A stretch of DNA of 64,000 bases from Kiloniella majae (GCF_002118315.1 NZ_MTSZ01000002.1:620001-684000); one strand, 5' to 3'; counted from the stretch's first letter, positions 55,305 to 63,608 are shown. Program-made: numbers and translations. The notes: a model not told the origin generated them from the sequence alone.

Positions 55305-55350
55305 GGAAATGTCTCATAAAAAAACATCCCTTGAACGGAAATGTTTCATA
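55305..55350. repeat. Direct repeat GGAAATGTYTCATA, possible insertion-sequence remnant
   Basis: GGAAATGTCTCATA (55305-55318) and GGAAATGTTTCATA (55337-55350), spaced by 32 bp, in the AT-rich gap between fliS and the OGT gene. Repeated sub-terminal motifs of this kind occur at ends of IS21/IS481-like elements, but no transposase is present. Confidence 0.3.
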
Positions 55351-55413
55351 GACAAATAAAACAGATAAGAAACAACCTATAGGTAACAGATTTAAAACGC
55401 AACAGCGCAAAAA

Positions 55414-55890
55414 CTACACACTAAATGAAGCATTTGATGGAGAAATATTCTCGCCATTTGAGGCGGAAAAATCATTCGGCTCCCCTTTTACACCGCCCCC
55501 AGATTGACTGCTATCACCAATCTGTTCAGCAACTGTAATCCACGTTTCTTTCATTGTTCTTAAACTAGTCAAAACATCTTCAAAAACAGCTTCGGGATTT
55601 CGGGAATTAGCCTGCATCATTCTCATGAACAAGCTATCATAAAATTCGTGAAGCATCGGGGAAACATCTCCCCCGTTTTCAAAGTCCAGCTGCCCTTGCA
55701 GACCAATAATAATTTTTGACGCCTTATCAATTGCAATAAATCTTGCCTCAAAATCTTGCGCATCATGTGCTTTCTTGGCATCATTAATCAAACGGATTGC
55801 ACCTTCATACAACATGATAATGGCTTTGAGCGGGCTTACATTTTTAGAAGCCTGAGAATAAGCATTTGCGCCATAAGTATTAGGATACAT
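55414..55890 (-). CDS. fliS: Flagellar export chaperone FliS
   Basis: 158 residues. N-terminal NAYSQASKNVSPLKAIIMLY and YEGAIRLINDAKKAHDAQDF match FliS; helical core, then a polar Gly/Ser-rich C-terminal tail longer than usual. Keeps flagellin unfolded and blocks premature polymerisation. Downstream of fliD. Confidence 0.93.
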   Translation of the reverse strand: MYPNTYGANAYSQASKNVSPLKAIIMLYEGAIRLINDAKKAHDAQDFEARFIAIDKASKIIIGLQGQLDFENGGDVSPMLHEFYDSLFMRMMQANSRNPEAVFEDVLTSLRTMKETWITVAEQIGDSSQSGGGVKGEPNDFSASNGENISPSNASFSV

Positions 55891-55901
55891 TGGTTACCGC
55901 C

Positions 55902-57590
55902 TTAATTTTTGCTCGCATTCGCTTGCGCTTCTAGCTGCTTTCTCATGGCATCCGCCTGCGCCAGCACTTGCTCTAACCTTGAGTATTTTTCAATCAAGAA
56001 ATTGCGCGTCAATACCAGTCTGGAATCAATGGCTATGATCTTTTCATTTAATTCTTTATTGGAATCAGCGAGTTCAAGTATGCGAGTAGGGATTTGCCCT
56101 GATCCAGGCTTGATAAAATCATCAATAGAATGGAAAAAATTCTCTGCAATACCATAAGATGTTTTAACTTCAATTGTTTGGGGACCACTTCCTGGTGTTC
56201 CAACAAAAACCATTGTCATTCCCTCAAAAACAGTGCCTGCTTTTCCTTTTAATGTATTACCGTTTACATCAAAAACATTGCCATACCCCGTTACGGATGC
56301 CCCTGTAATCTTCCCGTCACCATCAATACCGTCCAGAACTAGGGAAAAATCATCAACATTTACCCCTTTGGTACGAGATATAACCGCAAGTCGAGTATCA
56401 TCAGGCTCAAAAGTAAATTCGAAGACATTTCGGACCCCCTCAAGGTTCGTCACCAAAGCATCATCAAGCTTTGTACTGTCAACAGCCAACTTGTTCTGAT
56501 CATCAAGCTCAACACCTATTAGAGCGAGAGTATTAACGGTACCATTGTCAACACCTTCAGCACCAGTGCTCACAATACCACTCAGCGCCCGATCTACCCG
56601 CCTCAAGATATCATCCCCATACAACGGAGGCTTTGTTCCAGAAGAGGCCGACGGGTCGTAATCTCTTTGCTGCTTAACTAGATCTCTTAAAGTATTATAG
56701 GTTTCAACAAATTCATTAATTGCGGTTTTAATACCGCCTAAATTATTATTTATCTCTACCTTGATTTTGTTACCTACCTCAGCTTTGTATAACTGGACAG
56801 TAACTCCACTTATCACGTCTGTAATATTATTGGTATCACGCTCAATAACTGTGGCAATACCATCAACTTTAATTTGCGCTTTATTTCCGGCCTGCAACTC
56901 GGTTAAGACCGCCCCATCACCAAAAGTGCTTAAAAAATTACCCGCACCAGTAAGGCTAATAGCTTTGCCCGTTTCTTCAGCCGTCATGACCAAACGAAAA
57001 TCGTTATCACCAACCTTAATAACTGATGCTCTTACACCTGTATCACTCGTAGTACCATTAATCGCACTGGCAATATCATTCAAAGACATGTCAGCAGTAA
57101 TTGCGATATCTTTTGTCGTACCCCCCGTCAAACCAAGTGTAATTGTATCTGTTACCCCCTGAGCCGCTGTTGCATCGGCCACAACACCAGAAGAGATTTT
57201 ATTTGCTGTTGCCACTTGCAACACTTCAATTTCATACACGCCGGCTTCAGCAGCATTCGTAGATGAAACCCCAAGAATATCTGTTGCCGGTGTTGTCGTA
57301 GAAGAGGTTAGAAAACCTGCTTTGGCTTCAAAAATGTTCACATCGCGTCCGGTTAAACCAGGCGGATTACGCAAAGCATTTAATGAATTTCGCAAAGATG
57401 TCAGAAGCGTATTAAGTTCACCATAAGCTTTTGATTGAATCTCATTGTCGCTAATGGTGCTTTCCATTCTTACCGCAGGAAGGCGCTTAGCCAATAAAGA
57501 TGCTTCGACAATTGCGTTGGTATCAAACCCGGAGTACTGACCAGTAATTCGAGGGGATCCGTTAACGTATGTTAATGTTCCAGCTTCCAT
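55902..57590 (-). CDS. fliD: Flagellar filament cap protein FliD
   Basis: 562 residues from the ATG at 57590, which follows TTGGAG; the in-frame TTG at 57602 lies within that site. FliD-N (ITGQYSGFDTNAIVEASLLA, KAYGELNTLLTSLRNSLNAL) and FliD-C (GIKTAINEFVETYNTLRDLV) domains are present, with a C-terminal coiled coil. Caps the growing filament. Part of flaG-fliD-fliS. Confidence 0.95.
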   Translation of the reverse strand: MEAGTLTYVNGSPRITGQYSGFDTNAIVEASLLAKRLPAVRMESTISDNEIQSKAYGELNTLLTSLRNSLNALRNPPGLTGRDVNIFEAKAGFLTSSTTTPATDILGVSSTNAAEAGVYEIEVLQVATANKISSGVVADATAAQGVTDTITLGLTGGTTKDIAITADMSLNDIASAINGTTSDTGVRASVIKVGDNDFRLVMTAEETGKAISLTGAGNFLSTFGDGAVLTELQAGNKAQIKVDGIATVIERDTNNITDVISGVTVQLYKAEVGNKIKVEINNNLGGIKTAINEFVETYNTLRDLVKQQRDYDPSASSGTKPPLYGDDILRRVDRALSGIVSTGAEGVDNGTVNTLALIGVELDDQNKLAVDSTKLDDALVTNLEGVRNVFEFTFEPDDTRLAVISRTKGVNVDDFSLVLDGIDGDGKITGASVTGYGNVFDVNGNTLKGKAGTVFEGMTMVFVGTPGSGPQTIEVKTSYGIAENFFHSIDDFIKPGSGQIPTRILELADSNKELNEKIIAIDSRLVLTRNFLIEKYSRLEQVLAQADAMRKQLEAQANASKN

Positions 57591-57641
57591 GTCTCGCTCC
57601 AAATAAAAAACATAGTTTTAACAATGCAAGATGCATTCCAG

Positions 57642-58043
57642 TTATGCTTCTGTATCCAGATTAACATTTACCAAGGATGGTAAACTTGACTGCTTTGGAT
57701 AATTACCCAACATCGTTTTACTCGGGAATTCTGAAATTACAGCGTTATTATTCTCATCAATCAAACGAACAACTAAACGACCGGAATCACTATCGCGATA
57801 GGTCACAATGTTTGATGACAACTGAGACGCAGCGGCCGCATCGATAGAAACACCAGAGACAGATTGAGGTCCAGCTTTAGCGCTAAGTGATTGCGCTGTT
57901 TTTGCCTCTTCATTATGCGGAACATTAACAGCAGCTTGAGTTTTAGGTGCATTTCCCGAATTTAATCCTAAAGCACGTGAACCAGAAGCTGAAGTCTTCG
58001 GAATAGGTTGAGCAGGTTGCCCAGAGATAGTTATTTCTGACAT
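57642..58043 (-). CDS. flaG: FlaG family flagellar protein
   Basis: 133 residues: low-complexity N-terminus, then the FlaG domain (SNIVTYRDSDSGRLVVRLID, VISEFPSKTMLG). Influences filament length in other bacteria. Preceded by an unusually long, GGA-rich ribosome site (AGGAAGGAGGAGG). First gene of the flaG-fliD-fliS block. Confidence 0.85.
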   Translation of the reverse strand: MSEITISGQPAQPIPKTSASGSRALGLNSGNAPKTQAAVNVPHNEEAKTAQSLSAKAGPQSVSGVSIDAAAASQLSSNIVTYRDSDSGRLVVRLIDENNNAVISEFPSKTMLGNYPKQSSLPSLVNVNLDTEA

Positions 58044-58045
58044 CA

Positions 58046-58062
58046 GACCTCCTCCTTCCTAA
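58046..58062 (-). promoter_or_regulatory. Extended GGA-rich ribosome binding site of flaG
   Basis: On the minus strand AGGAAGGAGGAGG precedes the flaG ATG, containing three to four overlapping GGA triplets. Such a site both binds ribosomes strongly and resembles CsrA targets. Confidence 0.5.
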
Positions 58063-58102
58063 AAAATTAAAACAAAAAAAGTATAACAGATAACTAACCT
58101 TT

Positions 58103-58134
58103 AAAGAAGTCGTGGATACCGAAATACCCACGAC
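58103..58134 (-). terminator. 3' hairpin of flagellin gene 1
   Basis: Ten-bp stem GTCGTGGGTA / TATCCACGAC around TTTCGG, followed by TTCTTT on the minus strand. The same structure follows all three tandem flagellins. Confidence 0.75.
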
Positions 58135-58153
58135 CAATAACTATTATAAGAGT

Positions 58154-58966
58154 TTATTGAAGAACTCTCAATAGTGTTTGCGGTATCTGATTAGCCTGTG
58201 ACAAGGCAGAAACTGCCGCCTGCGTTAGCACATTTGCCGTTACAAGCTTGCTTTGTTCAGCAGCCAAATCCACATCTTTAAGCTGAGAGTTCGCAGCTTC
58301 AATATTCTCAATGGACGTAGCAACCTGTTGCCCGCGCGTTTCAAATCTTGAAATCAACGCACCAACATTTGCACGACCTTCCGCAATTGCATCAATCTGA
58401 GTATTGACATTTGTAAATGCAGTTGCAGCGGTACCGGTAGCTTGCACATCCCCACCAACGACAGCAACATTCACGCCAGACAAGTTAGCAGCAATATTAT
58501 TCACGGCACCTGAAGCACTTAAACCAACGAAAAAGTTCTGATTATACGAACCATCAATCAGCGCACTACCGTTAAAGGTCGTCGTTTGCTCAATTCCAAG
58601 AACTTCATCATCAAGGGCTTGAAACTCGGCATCAATATAATCACGCTCATCATCTGTAACTGTACCAGACAATGCCTGTGCCGCCAATGCCTTCATACGC
58701 TGAAGAACATCACTGACACGCGCCAAGCCACCATCGGCAACTTGTAGGATAGAAGCCGCTTGGGAAGCGTTTGTAGCCGCCTGCCTAAGCGCAGTAACGT
58801 CAGATGTCAACTTAGTACTGATCGCAAGACCGGCAGCATCATCAGATGCACGCACGATTCTAGATCCAGAAGCAAGTTTTGCAACTGAATTTGAAGCATT
58901 AGATGAATTGTTGTTAAGAAAACGAATTGCAGAGTTTGCTGCAGTATTTGTACCAACTACGGGCAT
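58154..58966 (-). CDS. Flagellin, tandem copy 1
   Basis: 270 residues from the ATG at 58966, which has AGAAGGA 9 nt upstream and gives the normal flagellin N-terminus (PVVGTNTAANSAIRFLNNNS). An open frame extends 19 codons further but lies in the leader. D0/D1 helices at both ends (SGSRIVRASDDAAGLAISTK; KDVDLAAEQSKLVTANVLTQ) with a short surface domain. Major filament subunit. The central variable stretch (GVNVAVVGGDVQATGTAATA) is shared with copy 3. Confidence 0.95.
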   Translation of the reverse strand: MPVVGTNTAANSAIRFLNNNSSNASNSVAKLASGSRIVRASDDAAGLAISTKLTSDVTALRQAATNASQAASILQVADGGLARVSDVLQRMKALAAQALSGTVTDDERDYIDAEFQALDDEVLGIEQTTTFNGSALIDGSYNQNFFVGLSASGAVNNIAANLSGVNVAVVGGDVQATGTAATAFTNVNTQIDAIAEGRANVGALISRFETRGQQVATSIENIEAANSQLKDVDLAAEQSKLVTANVLTQAAVSALSQANQIPQTLLRVLQ

Positions 58967-58997
58967 AATATAATTCCTTCTACTTGAAGTATGTTTA

Positions 58998-59020
58998 GCT
59001 AAACCCATCCTGGGTAAAGC
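58998..59020 (-). promoter_or_regulatory. Leader hairpin with AGGAU loop, flagellin 1 (CsrA-type site)
   Basis: On the mRNA ACCC-AGGAU-GGGU forms a short stem presenting GGA in the loop, extended by GCU/AGC across a UU/UU internal loop. It overlaps a GUUUAGCUAAAC palindrome. A GGA triple (AGGAAGGAACGGA, 59055-59067) lies upstream and the Shine-Dalgarno itself is AAGGA. Typical CsrA target layout. Confidence 0.55.
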
Positions 59021-59128
59021 CATTTTAAAGGTCGCCTTCTTGGTAACCCACTATTCCGTTCCTTCCTGAACCGAAATAGTTTAGCTGAAAATATACAAAA
59101 CATATCTTCAATTACGTCTTAAATTTTG

Positions 59129-59157
59129 CATGTAGAGTATTGAAATTTAGTTAACAA
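59129..59157 (-). promoter_or_regulatory. Promoter-like element of flagellin 1
   Basis: TTGTTA (59152-59157) and TACATG (59129-59134) separated by 17 bp, in a block conserved before all three tandem flagellins. The -10 is weak. No sigma-54 element is seen here. Confidence 0.35.
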
Positions 59158-59210
59158 GAGCAAAGTATCATTAACATCATACCATACATACAACTTACAA
59201 TATTGACTTT

Positions 59211-59242
59211 AAAGAAGCCGTGGATACCGAAATATCCACGAC
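59211..59242 (-). terminator. 3' hairpin of flagellin gene 2
   Basis: GTCGTGGATA / TATCCACGGC stem around TTTCGG with a following TTCTTT, the same as after copy 1 apart from compensating changes. Confidence 0.75.
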
Positions 59243-59262
59243 CAATAACTACTATTAAGAGC

Positions 59263-60075
59263 TTATTGAAGAACTCTCAATAGTGTTTGCGGTATCTGAT
59301 TAGCCTGTGACAAGGCAGAAACTGCCGCCTGCGTCAGCACATTTGCCGTTACAAGCTTACTTTGTTCAGCAGCCAAATCCACATCTTTAAGCTGAGAGTT
59401 CGCAGCTTCAATATTTTCAATGGATGTCGCAACCTGCTGTCCACGCGTTTCAAATCTTGAAATCAACGCACCAACATTTGCACGACCTTCCGCAATCGCA
59501 TCAATTTGAGTATTGACGGCCGTAAACGCAGTTCCTGCATTAGCGGTACTTTGCACATCGCCACCAGGCTGTGAAACATTCACAGTTGACAAGTTAGCAG
59601 CAATATTGTTCACGGCACCAGACGCACTCAGTCCAACAAAGAAGTTCTGATTGTAAGTACCATCAATCAACGCACTACCGTTAAAGGTCGTCGTTTGCTC
59701 AATTCCAAGAATTTCATCATCAAGGGCTTGGAACTCAGCGTCAATATAATCACGCTCATCATCTGTAACTGTACCAGACAATGCCTGTGCTGCCAGCGCC
59801 TTCATACGTTGAAGCACATCACTGACACGCGCCAGGCCACCATCAGCAACCTGAAGAATAGAAGCCGCTTGGGAAGCATTTGTAGCCGCCTGCTTAAGCG
59901 CAGTAACGTCAGATGTCAGTTTTGTACTGATCGCAAGACCGGCAGCATCATCAGATGCACGCACGATTCTAGACCCAGAAGCAAGTTTTGCCACTGACGT
60001 TGAAGCATTAGATGAATTGTTGTTAAGAAAACGAATTGCAGAGTTTGCTGCAGTATTTGTACCAACTACGGGCAT
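59263..60075 (-). CDS. Flagellin, tandem copy 2
   Basis: 270 residues, start at 60075 by the same AGAAGGA rule. Same as copy 1 except for scattered changes and a distinct surface stretch (TVNVSQPGGDVQSTANAGTA). Its 5' half is nearly identical to copy 3 instead. Filament subunit; the altered surface loop may change glycosylation or antigenicity. Confidence 0.95.
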   Translation of the reverse strand: MPVVGTNTAANSAIRFLNNNSSNASTSVAKLASGSRIVRASDDAAGLAISTKLTSDVTALKQAATNASQAASILQVADGGLARVSDVLQRMKALAAQALSGTVTDDERDYIDAEFQALDDEILGIEQTTTFNGSALIDGTYNQNFFVGLSASGAVNNIAANLSTVNVSQPGGDVQSTANAGTAFTAVNTQIDAIAEGRANVGALISRFETRGQQVATSIENIEAANSQLKDVDLAAEQSKLVTANVLTQAAVSALSQANQIPQTLLRVLQ

Positions 60076-60106
60076 AATATAATTCCTTCTACTTGAAGTA
60101 TGTTTA

Positions 60107-60129
60107 GCTAAACCCATCCTGGGTAAAGC
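60107..60129 (-). promoter_or_regulatory. Leader hairpin with AGGAU loop, flagellin 2 (CsrA-type site)
   Basis: Identical to the copy 1 hairpin (ACCC-AGGAU-GGGU plus GCU/AGC). Confidence 0.55.
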
Positions 60130-60237
60130 CACTTTAAAGGTCGCCTTCTTGGCAACCCACTATTCCGTTCCTTCCTGAATCGAAATAGTTTCGCTGAAAA
60201 TATACAAAACATATCTTCAACTACGCCTCAAGTATTG

Positions 60238-60266
60238 CATGTTGAGTATTGAAATTTAGTTAACAA
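60238..60266 (-). promoter_or_regulatory. Promoter-like element of flagellin 2
   Basis: TTGTTA (60261-60266) with 17-bp spacing to AACATG (60238-60243). The -10 is the poorest of the three, which may mean lower expression of this copy. Confidence 0.3.
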
Positions 60267-60319
60267 GAACAAAGTATCATTAACATCATACCATACATAC
60301 AACTTACAATATTGACCTT

Positions 60320-60351
60320 AAAGAAGCCGTGGATACCGAAATATCCACGAC
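60320..60351 (-). terminator. 3' hairpin of flagellin gene 3
   Basis: GTCGTGGATA / TATCCACGGC around TTTCGG, as after copy 2. Confidence 0.75.
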
Positions 60352-60371
60352 CAATAACTATTATTAAGAGC

Positions 60372-61184
60372 TTATTGAAGAACTCTCAATAGTGTTTGCG
60401 GTATCTGATTAGCCTGTGACAAGGCAGAAACTGCCGCCTGCGTTAGCACATTTGCCGTTACAAGCTTGCTTTGTTCAGCAGCCAAATCCACATCTTTAAG
60501 CTGAGAGTTCGCAGCTTCAATATTCTCAATGGACGTAGCAACCTGTTGCCCGCGCGTTTCAAATCTTGAAATCAACGCACCAACATTTGCACGACCTTCC
60601 GCAATTGCATCAATCTGAGTATTGACATTTGTAAATGCAGTTGCAGCGGTACCGGTAGCTTGCACATCCCCACCAACGACAGCAACATTCACGCCAGACA
60701 AGTTAGCAGCAATATTATTCACGGCACCTGAAGCACTTAAACCAACGAAAAAGTTCTGATTATACGAACCATCAATCAGCGCACTACCGTTAAAGGTCGT
60801 CGTTTGCTCAATTCCAAGAACTTCATCATCAAGGGCTTGAAACTCGGCGTCAATATAATCACGCTCATCATCTGTAACTGTACCAGACAATGCCTGTGCT
60901 GCCAGCGCCTTCATACGTTGAAGCACATCACTGACACGCGCCAGGCCACCATCAGCAACCTGAAGAATAGAAGCCGCTTGGGAAGCATTTGTAGCCGCCT
61001 GCTTAAGCGCAGTAACGTCAGATGTCAGTTTTGTACTGATCGCAAGACCGGCAGCATCATCAGATGCACGCACGATTCTAGACCCAGAAGCAAGTTTCGC
61101 CACTGACGTAGAAGCATTCATAGAGTTATTGTTAAGAAAACGGATTGCAGAGTTTGCTGCAGTATTTGTACCAACTACGGGCAT
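60372..61184 (-). CDS. Flagellin, tandem copy 3 (mosaic)
   Basis: 270 residues, start at 61184. The C-terminal-coding part (60373-60848) is base-for-base copy 1, while the adjoining N-terminal-coding part (60849 to about 61096) is base-for-base copy 2. The first residues then differ slightly (NNNSMNAS). This is a gene-conversion mosaic. Functionally an intact filament subunit. Confidence 0.95.
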   Translation of the reverse strand: MPVVGTNTAANSAIRFLNNNSMNASTSVAKLASGSRIVRASDDAAGLAISTKLTSDVTALKQAATNASQAASILQVADGGLARVSDVLQRMKALAAQALSGTVTDDERDYIDAEFQALDDEVLGIEQTTTFNGSALIDGSYNQNFFVGLSASGAVNNIAANLSGVNVAVVGGDVQATGTAATAFTNVNTQIDAIAEGRANVGALISRFETRGQQVATSIENIEAANSQLKDVDLAAEQSKLVTANVLTQAAVSALSQANQIPQTLLRVLQ

Positions 61185-61215
61185 AATATAGTTCCTTCTA
61201 CTTGAAGTATGCTTA

Positions 61216-61238
61216 GCTAAACCCATCCTGAGTAAAGC
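61216..61238 (-). promoter_or_regulatory. Leader hairpin with AGGAU loop, flagellin 3 (CsrA-type site)
   Basis: ACUC-AGGAU-GGGU: the C-to-U change keeps pairing through a G-U wobble, and the GCU/AGC closing pair is retained. Loop unchanged. Confidence 0.55.
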
Positions 61239-61346
61239 CACTTTAAAGGTCGCCTTCTTGGCAACCTACTATTCCATTCCTTCTTGGATCAAAATAGTTT
61301 CGCTAAAAATAAATCCAATTTATCTTCAACTACGTTACGAATCTTG

Positions 61347-61375
61347 TATATAGAATATTAAAATTTAGTTAACAA
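61347..61375 (-). promoter_or_regulatory. Promoter-like element of flagellin 3
   Basis: TTGTTA (61370-61375), 17-bp spacer, TATATA (61347-61352): the best -10 of the three copies. Confidence 0.4.
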
Positions 61376-61448
61376 ACGCAAGTGCCATTGATGAATAACA
61401 TTACAAATACCACCTATCACCTTGATAAATGATACAGTATTATGAAGA

Positions 61449-62552
61449 TTAAATAGAACGAATCCCATTAACAACGAACAAAATATCCTTTTCCGACAAG
61501 CTGGTGCTGAATGGCAAAGCAACAACAGTCTTATAAAACATATCAGCAACAGGGAAAGAATTATATGCGCTCAAGACATTAAACAATTGATTTCGATATA
61601 AGTGATCTTCCCACCAAATAGAAGCCCCAATACCTTTTTTTCTTAACGCCTTAACGACTACATTAGCTTTTTTACCATCAAGGGCTATATTAAGTGTGGA
61701 GCTTACTTTCATGTCCTCGTCAGGCAGGGAAGAAATATTTTCGCAGGTAGCAAAGTGGGCAAAATATTCTTTTCTTACCTTTGAATACCTCCGCTTCATT
61801 CCCTCAATACGATCAAATTGCGCCAGGCCAACAGCTGCGTGATATTCACTCAACTTATAATTTCCACCATAAGACAAGGCAACTCGACCATCAACAAAGC
61901 CAAACTGGCTAAATTGACGTGCTTTTTGAATAATATTCTTATCTCTAGAAATAATCGCCCCGCCCTCACCAATCCCAAAAGCTTTTGTCGCATGAAGACT
62001 AACGACAGCAGGACAGTCACCAGGCTCTAGAGAATAAAAAGAAGCAGCAGCATCTATAACCACAGGAATTCCTGCTTTTACCGATAAAGCATCCCAATCA
62101 ACAACCTTAACGGTTCCACCAAAAGGGACAACCGGCATGATGACATCAGGCCTGGGATTTGAGGGGATTGCTAAATACTCTGAAACAATTTGCGGCGTTA
62201 AAGCCCCTGTCACAGGATCGACATCACAAAACAAGACATCCATACCTACTTCAACAATCGCTTGAGCGGATGCTACAAATGTCCAAGCTGGTAACAAGCA
62301 GGTACGACGCTTATTTTTAGAGGATGCTTTAAAATCAGAAGAAACGGCTTTTAGGGCAATCGACAGACCCGATGTGGCACTTGAAACTGTCGTAATATTT
62401 TTATTCTGCACATTGAAATGGTCAGCTAAACGATCTTCAAAGGCACATAATCTTGGACCAAAATTCGTATACCACTTATCCCTATCTATCATCTCCAAAT
62501 AAGACACCAAATCTTTTACAGTCGGCATATCGGGAATCAATAACGGTATCAA
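61449..62552 (-). CDS. DegT/DnrJ/EryC1/StrS family sugar aminotransferase
   Basis: 367 residues, PLP-dependent fold type I. Lys190 in SLHATKAFGIGEGGAII is the Schiff-base lysine; VIDAAASFYSLEPGD carries the PLP-binding Asp. Typically transaminates dTDP- or UDP-keto-deoxy sugars to amino sugars. Sits between flagellin 3 and flagellin 4. With rfbA and the formyltransferase it suggests a (formylated) amino-deoxy sugar on flagellin. Regiochemistry (C3 or C4) not determinable. Confidence 0.88.
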   Translation of the reverse strand: MIPLLIPDMPTVKDLVSYLEMIDRDKWYTNFGPRLCAFEDRLADHFNVQNKNITTVSSATSGLSIALKAVSSDFKASSKNKRRTCLLPAWTFVASAQAIVEVGMDVLFCDVDPVTGALTPQIVSEYLAIPSNPRPDVIMPVVPFGGTVKVVDWDALSVKAGIPVVIDAAASFYSLEPGDCPAVVSLHATKAFGIGEGGAIISRDKNIIQKARQFSQFGFVDGRVALSYGGNYKLSEYHAAVGLAQFDRIEGMKRRYSKVRKEYFAHFATCENISSLPDEDMKVSSTLNIALDGKKANVVVKALRKKGIGASIWWEDHLYRNQLFNVLSAYNSFPVADMFYKTVVALPFSTSLSEKDILFVVNGIRSI

Positions 62553-62685
62553 AGCAGCCTCAATGAGTTAAATTAATTTTTGATTTTATATACTTAACAC
62601 ATCAGACCAAACTAAATCTTAAATATTTATTACTTTAGCCCAGCCCCTTTTAAAAACCTAAAATACAAATACGCCCTGACACATA

Positions 62686-62712
62686 TTTGGGCGCCCATCC
62701 TGGGCGCCCAAA
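62686..62712 (-). promoter_or_regulatory. Perfect 11-bp hairpin with AGGAU loop after flagellin 4
   Basis: TTTGGGCGCCC and GGGCGCCCAAA enclose AGGAT on the flagellin strand, 30 bp after the flagellin 4 stop. No T run follows, so it is not a standard terminator. The loop is the same AGGAU presented in the tandem flagellin leaders. Confidence 0.5.
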
Positions 62713-62741
62713 GAGCTATGTGAAAGTTAATAAGTACCAGG

Positions 62742-63608
62742 CTATTGCAGTAGTGATAACAGCGTCTGAGGCAACTGGTTCGCCTGAGACAATGCTGACA
62801 CCGAGGCTTGAACAAGTACCTGCGAAGATACAAGACGAGATTGCTCGGCAGCCAGATCGACATCCATCACAGATGAAAGTGCTGCATCAATGTTTTCCTT
62901 TGAAGTCGCAACCTGTTGTTGCCTGAATTCAAATCGAGAAACGATTGAGCCAAGATTTGCACGCGCTTCAGAAACTTCATTAATAGCCAGATCAACAGAG
63001 GCCATCGCTGTTGTAGCAGCAGCAGGTGTCGTCACAGTCGTAGAACTAAGAACCGTTCCACCTGAGGCCAAACCTCCCGATGTGAAATTACTTGCAGAAA
63101 TACTTAAAGACGAAATATCAACGGGAATGACATCTGCTGGCGTCACACCAACAAAAAAGTTAACCGTCCCAGTACCAAACTGTGCACCTGTACCATCCAA
63201 AAGAGACTCACCATTAAATCGCGTACTGCTTGCGATACCATTAATCTCTTCAAGTAATTGAGAGTACTCCGCATTGATAAAACCGCGTTCGATAACAGTC
63301 GGCACACCAGAAAGAGAGGCCGCAGCCAAGGATTTTAACCTCTGTAAAACATCTGCTATTCGTGCAAGACCACCATCACCGACCTGCATAACAGATGCAC
63401 CTTGCGCAGAGTTGATCGACGCTTGCTGCAACACATTACTATCAGCACGAAGTCGAGTACCAATTGCAAGTCCAGCGGCATCATCAGATGCATTCACGAT
63501 CCGAGAACCGGAAGCAAGTTTGGAAATTGAACTTCCAGATTTTGTGGAGTTCAAATTCAAAAAACGCAGCGCAGAGTTCGCTGCTGTATTCGTTGTTACT
63601 GTAGGCAT
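62742..63608 (-). CDS. Flagellin, divergent fourth copy
   Basis: 288 residues from the ATG at 63608, preceded by AAAGGA; a GTG five codons earlier lies in that site. Flagellin ends are conserved (TVTTNTAANSALRFLNLNST; MDVDLAAEQSRLVSSQVLVQ), but the middle is 18 residues longer and differs from the tandem set, with a Gly/Thr-rich insert. Probably a minor or alternate filament subunit. Confidence 0.94.
   Translation of the reverse strand: MPTVTTNTAANSALRFLNLNSTKSGSSISKLASGSRIVNASDDAAGLAIGTRLRADSNVLQQASINSAQGASVMQVGDGGLARIADVLQRLKSLAAASLSGVPTVIERGFINAEYSQLLEEINGIASSTRFNGESLLDGTGAQFGTGTVNFFVGVTPADVIPVDISSLSISASNFTSGGLASGGTVLSSTTVTTPAAATTAMASVDLAINEVSEARANLGSIVSRFEFRQQQVATSKENIDAALSSVMDVDLAAEQSRLVSSQVLVQASVSALSQANQLPQTLLSLLQ

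Larger units (their letters stand above)
58099..61380 (-). repeat. Three tandem 1109-bp flagellin units
   Basis: Each unit holds a promoter-like element, a leader with a hairpin, a 270-codon flagellin gene and a 3' hairpin. The three coding sequences end exactly 1109 bp apart (58154, 59263, 60372). Leader, gene and terminator are near-identical; the third unit diverges only at its far 5' side. Confidence 0.92.

Noticed and set aside
58967-59023. 19-codon in-frame extension upstream of each tandem flagellin (start MALPRMGL)
   Set aside because: The first codon is ATG in copy 1 but GTG in copies 2 and 3, no ribosome site precedes it, and the ATG at 58966 has AGAAGGA and matches all flagellin N-termini. 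The sequence is better explained as a structured leader.
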